A DNA stretch of 64,000 nucleotides, from positions 1-64,000 of the forward strand of contig PLTD01000237.1 of the NCBI GenBank assembly GCA_003165335.1, written 5' to 3'. The DNA comes from Rhodospirillales bacterium (GTDB taxonomy: Bacteria; Pseudomonadota; Alphaproteobacteria; BOG-932; Roseiterribacteraceae). The notes under the pieces were generated by a model. That model ran no database searches. It was not told the origin of the DNA and saw nothing but the letters and a program-made list of their open reading frames with translations. The translations under genes and the position numbers were made by a program. Below are positions 17,054-26,123 of the stretch, one piece after another; positions within the stretch are counted from its first letter, which is position 1; every line of letters starts with the position of its first letter.

Positions 17054-18874
17054 CTATGCCGCGACACTTTCAACTTCATGGCCGCGTTGCTTCGGCAACC
17101 AGACAGTAACCGTTGTGCCCTCGCCCTTTACGCTTTTGATCTCCATGGTACCACTGTGCAACTCCACGAGGGATTTGGTGAGTGGAAGGCCAAGTCCGGT
17201 GCCCTGATAGCGCCGCGCCAATGAATTGTCGATCTGACGGAACGGTTGCATTGCCTGCTCCGCTTCCTGTTCCGTCATCCCGATCCCCGTGTCGATTACC
17301 CGAAAGCGGAATCCTCCATCGACTGCTTCACCGGTTAAAACGACACGTTTTCCACTGGGCGTAAATTTGATGGCATTGGACAGAAGATTGAGGAAAATCT
17401 GCCGGATACGGGTCGAATCCCCCTGAATCGACACGGATGTGAGCGGAGCAATAACGTCAAACTTTACGCCGGCGGCATCAGCGGCCTCCGTCATCAGCCG
17501 GGCGCAGATATTCATTAATTCGACCATGTCGACATCCTGCTCATAGAGATCCAGCTTTCCGGCATCTACCTTCGCCAGATCCAGAATATTCCCTATGATC
17601 TCAAGGAGATGCTTCCCGCTGCTGTGAATATCGACGGCAAATTCCTTATAGCGCTGGTCGCCAAGCGGGCCGAACAACTCTTTCTCGAGTATTTCCGAAA
17701 AACCGAGGATCGCGTTCAGCGGCGTGCGCAGTTCGTGGCTCATGTTCGCAAGGAACTCGCCGCGCGCACGATTTGCCGTTTCGGCCAAATCACGCGCTGT
17801 GGCAAGCTCGACGGCTTGTAGAGACAGCCGCGTCTCACGTTCCAGAAGTGTCCCGCTCCAGCGTTCCTCGTCCCGAACAGCTCTCAGGATGAACCAGGTG
17901 AGCACTCCCAGCACCGCCATGCTGATCAGAGCGAAAACGACAATCCAGACGAGTACGTAACGCCAGGGCTGCAACGCGGCGCGTTGCGATCGGCTGACCG
18001 CCAGATAGAGCGGCGTGTCCTGGACCTGTAGGCGAGTCACCACGACGTGGCGAAGGTCCTGGTCATGATCTTCAGTCAAGTAAATCGTGCTATTGCCTGT
18101 CGCTGGGCGCGCTCCGGAACTCCAGCCTGAAAGTACGTTACCGATCATATCGTCGGCCTTTGGCCAACGAGCAATCAACGTAGATTGATCGTTGATTAAC
18201 GATATAGCGGAAGTCGCTCCAAGATCGATTGTCGAAAAATAGCCTTCGAAATAGCTGGTCGAGATCCCAACCAACACCACACCGGCGAAGCCCCCTTGAG
18301 GATCGGTCAGAGGACGGGCGAGATAAATCATCCACTCCCCGTTAAGGCGCGCCAGGATCGGGGTGGACACGAAGAGTTCCTGATCTGGCCGCTCCTTCAA
18401 CGCCAGGAAAAATCCGGTGTTCGCTGCGTTGATATGCGGCGCAGGATACTCTCTGCTGCTGCCCAATATATCGCCATTCGAGTCGACCACCGCGGCGATT
18501 TCGATTTGGGGCAAAAGCTTCTGAAGCCGCAGTAGACTCTCGTGGAACGACTTGGTGGCAGCACGCTCGCGAAGTATCGCGCTTTCCCCAGGTCCTGGCT
18601 TCATCGCCAAATCCGCGATCGAACGGATAAGCACGTCTGCAGCAGAAAATGTCTGAGATGTCCGCTCGGCAGTGATTCGCCCCACGGTGGCGAGTTCACG
18701 ATCCGAGTTTTCAATTGTCTGGTTGTACAAGGCCATCAGAACAATGACGGCAATCGCCAATATGATGACGGCAATAGCAAAGCCGGCAGCAGTCACCTGC
18801 CGTCTGAGCGACGACAGGCTCCTCGCGACCACCGACGGGTTGCTCTCGTTCAAGGTTTCACGCCGTTGAATCAA
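17054..18874 (-). CDS. Membrane sensor histidine kinase with periplasmic Cache-like domain
   Basis: A 606-residue hybrid-free sensor kinase. Membrane segments at about residues 28-50 and 306-331 enclose a 250-residue periplasmic region with the layout of a double Cache small-molecule sensor. A coiled coil then leads to the phosphoacceptor domain (NMSHELRTPLNAI, His380) and the ATPase domain with N, G1 and G2 boxes (LSNAIKF, DTGIGM, GTGLGLPL). No response regulator is adjacent, so its partner is elsewhere. The start is uncertain: the frame opens with TTG 18874, and TTG 18853 or GTG 18832 are also possible, none with a good ribosome site. Confidence 0.88.
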   Translation of the reverse strand: MIQRRETLNESNPSVVARSLSSLRRQVTAAGFAIAVIILAIAVIVLMALYNQTIENSDRELATVGRITAERTSQTFSAADVLIRSIADLAMKPGPGESAILRERAATKSFHESLLRLQKLLPQIEIAAVVDSNGDILGSSREYPAPHINAANTGFFLALKERPDQELFVSTPILARLNGEWMIYLARPLTDPQGGFAGVVLVGISTSYFEGYFSTIDLGATSAISLINDQSTLIARWPKADDMIGNVLSGWSSGARPATGNSTIYLTEDHDQDLRHVVVTRLQVQDTPLYLAVSRSQRAALQPWRYVLVWIVVFALISMAVLGVLTWFILRAVRDEERWSGTLLERETRLSLQAVELATARDLAETANRARGEFLANMSHELRTPLNAILGFSEILEKELFGPLGDQRYKEFAVDIHSSGKHLLEIIGNILDLAKVDAGKLDLYEQDVDMVELMNICARLMTEAADAAGVKFDVIAPLTSVSIQGDSTRIRQIFLNLLSNAIKFTPSGKRVVLTGEAVDGGFRFRVIDTGIGMTEQEAEQAMQPFRQIDNSLARRYQGTGLGLPLTKSLVELHSGTMEIKSVKGEGTTVTVWLPKQRGHEVESVAA

Positions 18875-19037
18875 AGTTCAATGTGACTAGGCGAGCGAAA
18901 ATAGCCGATCTCCCGCAAAATTTTCTCAATCTTGTTACGGCTTGTAGCGCTATCGGATCAGATTTGAGCCGATACAAACAGATGTCGTAGATTTTACTGC
19001 CGCTTAGGTCGGTCGTGTTCGACGCGCAATCCGACCC

Positions 19038-19568
19038 CTATCCATGCCGGGCAAAAAACGGATGTTCTAGAACCTGATATGACGGGTCGGTCTTGTCGTG
19101 TTCACCGAACAGGCAGCCCGTATCGTCCGGCAAGTCCTTGGTCCAAGTGGACGGCCCCATCTGCTTCCAGTCAACTGCGACCGTTCGCCTGGCAAATAAC
19201 CAGCGTCCGTCGACTTTGGCGTAATGATCCAAATAACGCATGCCATGCACTAGGTCGCTCCAGCCGCCGCCCTGCGCGGGCAAAGTATGATAGGCGGTGA
19301 CATAGACCTCGCCTTGCGCACGATCTGCCCCGTCAAGCACGATGAGGTGGTTTTGAACGGCATGTGTGGTTATGCCCAGCCGCGGCATCACGCACACCAG
19401 CCAATCGACATAGCCTGACGCCGGACCGCAATAGCCGCCGCCATGATTATCCTCCATGGCGTCGCTGGTATAGAGGGAGCGCAACAGCGCAAAATCCTGA
19501 CGGTCGACCGACCGGGAATAGCACAGCACCAGGTCGCGTATCGCGTCCTTGTCCACCAAAGCCTGCAT
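19038..19568 (-). CDS. SnoaL/NTF2-like protein
   Basis: A cone-fold SnoaL-like protein (176 residues from the preferred ATG 19568; the frame is open to 19625, overlapping the gene upstream). The N-terminus MQALVDKDAIRDLVLCYSRSVDR is characteristic of NTF2-like proteins that accompany ring-hydroxylating or isomerase steps in catabolic loci. A conserved Asp/His pair appears in the first half. Function is unassigned. It forms a pair with the next, exported SnoaL-like gene. Confidence 0.72.
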   Translation of the reverse strand: MQALVDKDAIRDLVLCYSRSVDRQDFALLRSLYTSDAMEDNHGGGYCGPASGYVDWLVCVMPRLGITTHAVQNHLIVLDGADRAQGEVYVTAYHTLPAQGGGWSDLVHGMRYLDHYAKVDGRWLFARRTVAVDWKQMGPSTWTKDLPDDTGCLFGEHDKTDPSYQVLEHPFFARHG

Positions 19569-19606
19569 CTCGCTTTCCACCCGTAACGGTAATCGCCCAA
19601 CGCCCT

Positions 19607-20131
19607 TCAGACGTAGTCGCTCCATTCCTTGATCTTACCACCCTTGATCACAAAAACGCCGACGACCGGGGTCGGATGCGTCGTGTGCTTGCCCTTGACC
19701 GTACTGTCGATCCGGGAATTCACGACCACCGGACCTCGAGCAAAGGTTTCCAGGATTTTGAGGTCGTACCTCTCCCCGTTGCTGAGAAAGGTCTGGAACA
19801 ACGATATCGCCGCATCGTGCCCGGTCACGGGTTCAATCGTCTCCCCGAACCTGACCAGGCAATCGTCGGTCAAATATTGACCGACCATATTATCGGCATC
19901 CGGCGGGTCGTCCCCCCAGGCTTTGCAGAAATCCTTAACCAACTGGATATTCGCTTTTTCGATCGTGCTGGCGCTTGCGGCGCTTGGCGCATTAGCGGGG
20001 TTTGACCCCGCATTGGGATTGGAAGGTAATGCGGAGCCGCCGGCGTCTGCTGCGCCTGCCGCTCCGGAAGCCGCGACTGCGATCGCTCCCAATCCACCTG
20101 CCACGAACAAATTTCGCCTGGTTACAAGCAT
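19607..20131 (-). CDS. Exported SnoaL/limonene-epoxide-hydrolase-like protein
   Basis: A protein with a likely Tat signal (TRRNLFVAGGLGAIAVAASGAAGA), an Ala/Pro/Asn-rich linker to about residue 55, and a SnoaL-like domain (IQLVKDFCKAWGD...DADNMVGQYLTDDCLVRF...GHDAAISLFQTFL) resembling limonene-1,2-epoxide hydrolase-type NTF2 folds. I start it at ATG 20131 because that places the twin arginine near the N-terminus; the frame opens at 20146. An exported copy of this fold is unusual. It probably shares a transcript with the SnoaL-like gene after it. Confidence 0.72.
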   Translation of the reverse strand: MLVTRRNLFVAGGLGAIAVAASGAAGAADAGGSALPSNPNAGSNPANAPSAASASTIEKANIQLVKDFCKAWGDDPPDADNMVGQYLTDDCLVRFGETIEPVTGHDAAISLFQTFLSNGERYDLKILETFARGPVVVNSRIDSTVKGKHTTHPTPVVGVFVIKGGKIKEWSDYV

Positions 20132-20336
20132 GTCGCCTCGCTCCATTTAGCCTTGGCCTTACCGTCCGCCGAGTATGTTACCAAAGCATTGATCGTAGTG
20201 GCTGATTTTCCCGACACTGAATAGCAATATTTATACACCTGCCGGCCCGCGCTAATCGAACACCCGCAGTCGAAGCGAATTTGCGACCAACAACGATCGG
20301 ACTGTCAAGGCGCTTGCCGCCGAACATGTCCCTCGC

Positions 20337-23300
20337 CTAGACGCTGAAATACTTCGCCTTCGGGTGGTGAACAATCAGGGCCGAGGTCGACTGCTCGGGA
20401 TGAATCTGAAACTCGTCCGAGAGCGCGACGCCAATCCGGCCTGCATCGAGAATTTTGAAGATCGGCGCCTGATCCTCGAGCTTGGGGCATGCCGGATAGC
20501 CGAAACTATAGCGGCTGCCGTGATAGCCCTGAGACAGCAACACCTCTATGTCGCGTGCGTCTTCACCAGCGAACCCAAGTTCTGAACGGATGCGCTTATG
20601 GACGAATTCGGCCATCGCCTCGGCCATCTCCACGCCCAATCCGTGCAGATAGAGATAATCCTGATAGCGGTTTTCCTCGAACCATTCTCGCGCTGTGTCG
20701 CTGGCCTTAGGGCCCATCGTCACCACTTGAAAAGCGACCACGTCGCGCTCGGCAGAATCGATATCGCGGAAGAAATCGGCGATACATTCACCGTCCGCCC
20801 GCGCCTGACGGGGGAGCGTGAAGCGCGTAATTTCGGTCTGTCCATCTTCTTCAAACACGACGAGATCATCGCCCTCGCCTGCCGCCTTCCAATAACCGTA
20901 TGCCGCCTGCGGCTGCAGAATCTGCTGTTGCTCGCAAATGTCGAGCATCCGCTTCATGACCGGGCGCAATTCGCTGCGAGCCCAGGCGAGGAACTCCTCC
21001 AGACTGCGTCCCGCCTTGCGGAATCCCCACTGGAACTGAAACAGCGAGCGCTCGTTCACATAGGGAACCAGCGCCTTGGGATCGACATGCTCGATCAGCC
21101 GTGTCCCCCAGAAAGGCGGTGTCGGCACGGCGACATCCTGGGCCAGCTTGTTGCGGCGAACTTTGGCATAATTTCGGTCAACCGGCGGCGCGGCGTCGGT
21201 CGCCACGCCCAGTTTGCGCTTCTGGTTCGAGGGTTTCCCGACGCGGCGCTTTTGAATTGCAGCAAGATAATCGTCGAAACCATTGGTCTTGACCTTGTCC
21301 ATAAGGCTGAGGCCGTCGAACGCATCGCGCGCATAAGCGACGCGGCCGCTGCCATAGGATTCGACACAATCGTCCTCGACATAGTTTCGAGTGAGGGCTG
21401 CGCCGCCCAGGAAGATCGGAATGTCGATTCCCTCACGGGTAAGCTCGGCCAGATTTTCGCGCATCACCACGGTCGACTTCACCAGCAGTCCGGACATGCC
21501 GATGGCATCGGCTTTGTGTTCGCGCGCCGCTGCCAAAATATTCGCGAGCGGCTGCTTGATGCCGAGATTGACCACGCGATAGCCGTTGTTGGTCAGAATG
21601 ATATCGACCAGATTTTTGCCGATATCGTGGACGTCGCCTTTCACGGTCGCCAGAACGATCGTGCCCTTTTCCTGTCCCTCGGACTTCTCCATGAAGGGTT
21701 CGAGATAGGCGACCGAAGCTTTCATCGTTTCCGCCGATTGCAGAACGAAGGGCAACTGCATCTTGCCCGCGCCGAACAGCTCGCCGACCACTTTCATACC
21801 GTCCAGCAGGATCGTGTTGATTATATCCAGCGGCGGATGGGCCTTCATCGCCTCGGCCAGCTCGTCTTCCAGACCCTTGCGGTCGCCTTCGACAATGCGC
21901 AGCTTCAACCTCTCCTCAACCGTCTCGGGCCGGGCACGCTTTTGCGAGGCCGCAGCCTTCCGGTCCGCGAAATGCGCCAAAAGAGCGTGCAACGGATCGT
22001 AATCCTCGCGTCTGCGGTCGAAGATCAGATCTTCCATGATCTGAATTTCTTCCGGCGGGATCAGATGGAGCGGCGCGATCTTCGACACATGGACGATCGC
22101 CCCGGTCATGCCGGCGCGCACCGCATGGTCGAGAAACACCGAGTTCAGCACGTGCCGTGCCGCTGGGTTAAGCCCGAAGGAAATATTCGATAGGCCGAGA
22201 ATGATCTGCACGTCGGGAAATTCCCGGCGGATAAGGCGAATACCCTCGATCGTCTCCTCGCCCAACTTGCGGTCGTCTTCGTTGCCCGTCGCAACCGTGA
22301 AGGTCAGCGGATCGATCAGCAGATCCGATTGAGGCAGCCCATGCTCGTTGCAGGCAAAATCGACCAGGCGCCGCGCGATCTGCAGCTTATGATCGGCAGT
22401 CTTCGCCATGCCCTGTTCGTCGATCGTAAGAGCAATAACCGCGCAGCCGAATTTTTTCGCCAGGACCAGGCGATCTTCGGCATGCTTTTCACCGTCCTCA
22501 AAATTAATCGAGTTGATGATCGCTTTGCCGCCATAGAGCTTCAACGCCGCCTCGATCACCGGCGTCTCGGTGGAATCGATCACCAGCGGCGCGGTCACAG
22601 CGCCTGTCAGGCGAGTGACGACGGCGTCCATTTCGCCGGTCTCGTCTCGCCCGACAAAGGCAGTGCAAACATCAAGCGCGTTGGAACCTTCTTTGACCTG
22701 TTCCTTCGCCATATCGACACAACCGTCCCAGTCGTGCGCCTCCTGCAACTGCCGCCACTTCTTGCTGCCATTGGCGTTACAGCGCTCGCCGATTGAAAAA
22801 TAGGCGTTTTCCTGCCGCAGTGAGACTTGGCCATACAGCGAGGCCACTGAGGGAACCCACATGGCCTTGCGCCTCACCGGCTCGGGCCGCAGCTTGTTCC
22901 CGGCTAGGCGTCGCAGGACCTGATCCAGGGCATGGATATGCGAAGGCGTCGTGCCGCAGCAGCCGCCGACCAAATTGACCCCATCCTCGGCAATGAATCG
23001 TTCCAGCCAGATCGCCATCTCTTCTGGCGACAACGGATATTTGGTTTGCCCATCGACCAGTTCCGGCAACCCTGCGTTGGGCTGGACCGAAATCAGCCCC
23101 TCCCAGTTCTCCGAAAGAAAGCGGACATGTTCGACCATTTCCTGCGGGCCGGTGGCGCAATTCAGCCCCATCAGCGGCACGTCCAACGAATCGATCACTG
23201 TCGCCGCAGCGGCGATATCGGGCCCGACCAGCAATGTGCCGGTGGTCTCGACGGTCACTTGGACGAAAATCGGCGTGTCGGTCCCGGCCTCCTTGCGCGC

Positions 23301-23825
23301 AACCTTGGCGGCATTTACCGCGGCCTTTATCTGCAGCGTGTCCTGGCAGGTTTCGATCAAAATGCCGTCCACGCCGCCGGCGACCAGACCGCGCGCCTGA
23401 ACGATCAGTCCGGCCTCGAGCCGGTCGTAGGTTATATGACCCAAACTGGGAAGCTTTGTCCCCGGTCCAATCGAGCCCAATACGAAGCGCTCTTTGCCCT
23501 GCCCGTATTTCTCGATCGCCTCGCGCGCCAGTTCACCCGCGCGGCGGTTGATCTCCAGCGCCCGATCCTCAAGCCCCTCGAATTCGCCCAAGGTAATAGG
23601 CGAGCCTCCGAAACTATTGGTCTGAACGATATCAGACCCGGCCTCGAGATAGCCGCGGTGGATTTCATGAACGATATCCGGGCGGGACAGATTCAGAACC
23701 TCGGTGCAGTTCTCTTGCCCCCAGTAATCGCGCTCCACGTCCAGATCCATAGCCTGGACCCGGCTGCCTGTACCGCCGTCACATAGAAGAACGCGTTCGG
23801 CTAGAGCGTCGAGAAGTTTAGCCAC
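20337..23825 (-). CDS. metH: Cobalamin-dependent methionine synthase
   Basis: MetH transfers the methyl group of 5-methyl-tetrahydrofolate to homocysteine through methylcobalamin. All four modules are in one 1162-residue chain: homocysteine/zinc domain (about 1-320, with NCATGP and GGCCGTTPSHI carrying the zinc cysteines), pterin domain (about 340-620), B12 domain (about 640-880, with DVHDIGKNLV providing the cobalt-ligand His), and the AdoMet activation domain (about 900-1160, with the RYSFGYPACP segment). The frame opens at 23864, but GTG 23825, overlapping the metF stop by 8 bases, is the better start. It is the last gene of arsR-metF-metH. Some alphaproteobacteria split metH; here it is intact. 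Confidence 0.97.
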   Translation of the reverse strand: MAKLLDALAERVLLCDGGTGSRVQAMDLDVERDYWGQENCTEVLNLSRPDIVHEIHRGYLEAGSDIVQTNSFGGSPITLGEFEGLEDRALEINRRAGELAREAIEKYGQGKERFVLGSIGPGTKLPSLGHITYDRLEAGLIVQARGLVAGGVDGILIETCQDTLQIKAAVNAAKVARKEAGTDTPIFVQVTVETTGTLLVGPDIAAAATVIDSLDVPLMGLNCATGPQEMVEHVRFLSENWEGLISVQPNAGLPELVDGQTKYPLSPEEMAIWLERFIAEDGVNLVGGCCGTTPSHIHALDQVLRRLAGNKLRPEPVRRKAMWVPSVASLYGQVSLRQENAYFSIGERCNANGSKKWRQLQEAHDWDGCVDMAKEQVKEGSNALDVCTAFVGRDETGEMDAVVTRLTGAVTAPLVIDSTETPVIEAALKLYGGKAIINSINFEDGEKHAEDRLVLAKKFGCAVIALTIDEQGMAKTADHKLQIARRLVDFACNEHGLPQSDLLIDPLTFTVATGNEDDRKLGEETIEGIRLIRREFPDVQIILGLSNISFGLNPAARHVLNSVFLDHAVRAGMTGAIVHVSKIAPLHLIPPEEIQIMEDLIFDRRREDYDPLHALLAHFADRKAAASQKRARPETVEERLKLRIVEGDRKGLEDELAEAMKAHPPLDIINTILLDGMKVVGELFGAGKMQLPFVLQSAETMKASVAYLEPFMEKSEGQEKGTIVLATVKGDVHDIGKNLVDIILTNNGYRVVNLGIKQPLANILAAAREHKADAIGMSGLLVKSTVVMRENLAELTREGIDIPIFLGGAALTRNYVEDDCVESYGSGRVAYARDAFDGLSLMDKVKTNGFDDYLAAIQKRRVGKPSNQKRKLGVATDAAPPVDRNYAKVRRNKLAQDVAVPTPPFWGTRLIEHVDPKALVPYVNERSLFQFQWGFRKAGRSLEEFLAWARSELRPVMKRMLDICEQQQILQPQAAYGYWKAAGEGDDLVVFEEDGQTEITRFTLPRQARADGECIADFFRDIDSAERDVVAFQVVTMGPKASDTAREWFEENRYQDYLYLHGLGVEMAEAMAEFVHKRIRSELGFAGEDARDIEVLLSQGYHGSRYSFGYPACPKLEDQAPIFKILDAGRIGVALSDEFQIHPEQSTSALIVHHPKAKYFSV

Positions 23826-24735
23826 GGCTGTGATCCTGCTTGGAATAAGTGCGATCGGCATCAAGCCCGAGCGCCCTGCATATGTTCAAAACGAGCTCCG
23901 CCCGGTTCAGAGTGTAGAAATGGAACTGACGGATACCGAGAGCAAAAAGTTCATGGCACTGATTGAGCGCTACTCTGGTTGCGGCCGCCTCGCGCGCGGC
24001 GGCGTTGTCATCCAGCCCATCGAACTGAACGCGCACCCTATCGGGTATTTGAGTGCCGCTAGACTTCGCCATCTTGGCGGCATGCGCAAAATTTGTCAGC
24101 GGCAGAATGCCCGGGATGATTGGGGCCGTGATTCCCGCCTTCTGAGCGCGCTCAAGAAACCGGGCATAATAAGCTGACTCGAAAAAGAAATTCGTAATTG
24201 CGCGAGTGGCTCCGGCATCCAGTTTGCGCTTCAGCGCATCGAGATCGGCCTCGGGGCTTTTCGCTTGCGGGTGGCATTCGGGGTAGGCGGCCACGCTGAT
24301 CTCGAACGGATGCAACTTAAGCAGCCCTTCGACCAGTTCATTGGCATAAGCATACCCGCCAGGCGTCGGAACGAAGACGCCGTCAATTCCACCAGGCGGG
24401 TCGCCGCGCAGTGCCACGATATGCCGAATACCGGCCTGCCAATAGGCGTCGGCTATGGCATCGATCTCATCGCGCGTGGCGTTGACACAGGTTAGATGGG
24501 CCGCAGCCGGCAGCCCGATCTCGTTCTGGATGCGGCTGACCACGGCGTGCGTTCGCTCGCGCGTCGATCCACCCGCTCCATAGGTTACAGACATGAATGC
24601 GGGCACAACCGGCGCTAATGTTTCGATCGCATGCCAAAGCTGACGTTCCATCGCCTCGGTCTTGGGTGGAAAGAACTCGAAGCTGACGGCGATCGCAGAA
24701 TCTTTCGCCCGCGGCCGCAATGTTGGGTCGGTCAT
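23818..24735 (-). CDS. metF: 5,10-methylenetetrahydrofolate reductase
   Basis: MetF reduces methylene-THF to methyl-THF, the methyl donor for the metH product encoded next. It is a FAD-binding TIM barrel of 305 residues. The N-terminal FEFFPPKTEAME motif, the GAGGSTRERT segment and the GDPPGG segment are conserved. The frame is open further upstream (to 24885) inside the preceding gene, but ATG 24735, which overlaps the ArsR/methyltransferase stop by 4 bases (ATGA), starts just before the conserved region. Confidence 0.96.
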   Translation of the reverse strand: MTDPTLRPRAKDSAIAVSFEFFPPKTEAMERQLWHAIETLAPVVPAFMSVTYGAGGSTRERTHAVVSRIQNEIGLPAAAHLTCVNATRDEIDAIADAYWQAGIRHIVALRGDPPGGIDGVFVPTPGGYAYANELVEGLLKLHPFEISVAAYPECHPQAKSPEADLDALKRKLDAGATRAITNFFFESAYYARFLERAQKAGITAPIIPGILPLTNFAHAAKMAKSSGTQIPDRVRVQFDGLDDNAAAREAAATRVALNQCHELFALGIRQFHFYTLNRAELVLNICRALGLDADRTYSKQDHSRG

Positions 24736-25724
24736 TGAAACAACTCGAGATTGGGCTCGGCGCGATTGGCCGACAAATGGGTTTCGACCAGCTCCGGTCG
24801 TTCTCCACGCCATAGTTTGACGGTCAATCCACTGCCGGGCAAGCTTACTGGACGGCCGGCCACAAGTCCTGCCGTCTTCAACCAACCGATTATACGCTCG
24901 TCCTGAAATCCCGGCCAGCGATGGGCATGGTCGGCTCCCAGCACCGTTGCATCATGCGGTGCAAAATCGATCAGGATTAATCGCCCGCGCGCTCGCAGCA
25001 CGCGTGCTGCTTCGGCGATGGCGAGTTCAGGCTCGGCAAGAAAATGCAAAACCATATGCGAGAGCACGACGTCGAAGCTGCCGTCGGCAAACGGCAGTTT
25101 CTCTGCCGGCGCCCGTCTTAATGCGCAATTGCGATAATCGGGGCCGTCCAGGTTCGCGCGCGCAACTGCCAGCATTTCGCGCGAGGTATCGACACCTACG
25201 GCGCGATCCACGTTCTGGGCGCAAAGCTGCAGCATCCGGCCCGTACCGGTGCCGATATCGAGCAGGTCGCCGATGCGGCGTTTGGGCAACAATTTCTGTA
25301 TCGCACGCTCGACTTCGCCTTCCGGTATATGAAGAGAGCGAATGGCATCCCACTCGGCTGCATGCCGCTGGAAATAACTCTCTGCGCTCACCGCTCGATT
25401 GCGCTGGATCGCCGCGAGACGTTGACGGTCAAGGGTGCGAATAGGATCGTCGTGATCAAGATATGCAAGCAGCCCACGAGCCAATTGACCGGCGGCATCG
25501 CCCGACACCAGGCGAAAGAACACATGCACGCCTTCCGGCGCACGCTCCAGCAACCCGGCATCGCACAGCAGTTTCAAATGGCGTGAAAGGCGGGGCTGAC
25601 TTTGTCCCAATATTTCCACCATATCGGTAACGCTGAGCTCACTTTCGGCCAGGAGCGCAATCAGCCTCAATCGCGTCGGCTCTGCCAGCCCGCGCAGCGC
25701 CTCTAGGAAGGCCTCGTGTCTCAT
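24732..25724 (-). CDS. ArsR-family regulator fused to a SAM-methyltransferase domain
   Basis: A 330-residue fusion. Residues 1-95 form an ArsR winged helix (LAEPTRLRLIALLAESELSVTDMVEILGQSQPRLSRHLKLL), and residues about 140-300 a class I methyltransferase-like fold (motif I DIGTGTGRMLQL, post-I VGVDTSREML). It lacks the metal-binding cysteines of arsenic sensors. The fusion and its place ahead of metF-metH match the SahR-type regulators that sense S-adenosylhomocysteine and control the methionine cycle. Whether the domain still methylates anything is unknown. A palindrome 15-34 bases upstream of its start is the likely operator. Confidence 0.9.
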   Translation of the reverse strand: MRHEAFLEALRGLAEPTRLRLIALLAESELSVTDMVEILGQSQPRLSRHLKLLCDAGLLERAPEGVHVFFRLVSGDAAGQLARGLLAYLDHDDPIRTLDRQRLAAIQRNRAVSAESYFQRHAAEWDAIRSLHIPEGEVERAIQKLLPKRRIGDLLDIGTGTGRMLQLCAQNVDRAVGVDTSREMLAVARANLDGPDYRNCALRRAPAEKLPFADGSFDVVLSHMVLHFLAEPELAIAEAARVLRARGRLILIDFAPHDATVLGADHAHRWPGFQDERIIGWLKTAGLVAGRPVSLPGSGLTVKLWRGERPELVETHLSANRAEPNLELFQ

Positions 25725-26123
25725 GGTTTACATCCATACATAAGGATATATTTATATGATGATGTTCATAACAGCAAGCTCATTACAGAATAGCTAAACT
25801 TTGAACGGTCAATCCTCGCCGATCCCTTAAACTAGATCGCTGGACCAACATTACCTACGAATGCCCAACGCCCATGGCCCTAGAATTCGCCTGGAAGACA
25901 AATTTAATCGTTCCAGCCATCCCGAAGTTATCCAGCAAACTCCAAAGAACATTGCAACACCGGCAGGTGCACAACCGACGCGAATATTCTCTTCCCTTCA
26001 TTCTGCGAAACTTATTGAGACACCCACAAATATCTGGCAACGTTCGCCGAGTTTTATCGCGCGAACGGGGCGTTCAAACGGCGACAGGCCAAATCCCGCG
26101 CGCAGTTCATCGGGGAGGATGAC
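25725..26123. other. Intergenic region between the methionine operon and the cytochrome-like gene
   Basis: About 400 bases between divergent genes. The left part is AT-rich and holds the ArsR/SahR-like operator. The right part ends in a strong GGGGAGG ribosome site for the next gene. Open frames crossing the region on both strands look like chance: no ribosome sites and no recognisable protein. Confidence 0.4.
25739..25758 (-). promoter_or_regulatory. Candidate operator of the arsR-metF-metH operon
   Basis: An AT-rich imperfect palindrome: CATA arms at both ends and a central alternating ATATAT, with three mismatched pairs between. It lies 15-34 bases upstream of the regulator's own ATG, in an otherwise AT-rich stretch, which is the expected position for autoregulation. 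The pattern resembles SahR-type sites near alphaproteobacterial methionine genes. That similarity is from memory and was not searched. Confidence 0.55.

Noticed and set aside
20598-22193. A 531-codon plus-strand open frame inside metH
   Set aside because: Antisense shadow of an unmistakable metH; composition is arginine/histidine-rich with no domain.
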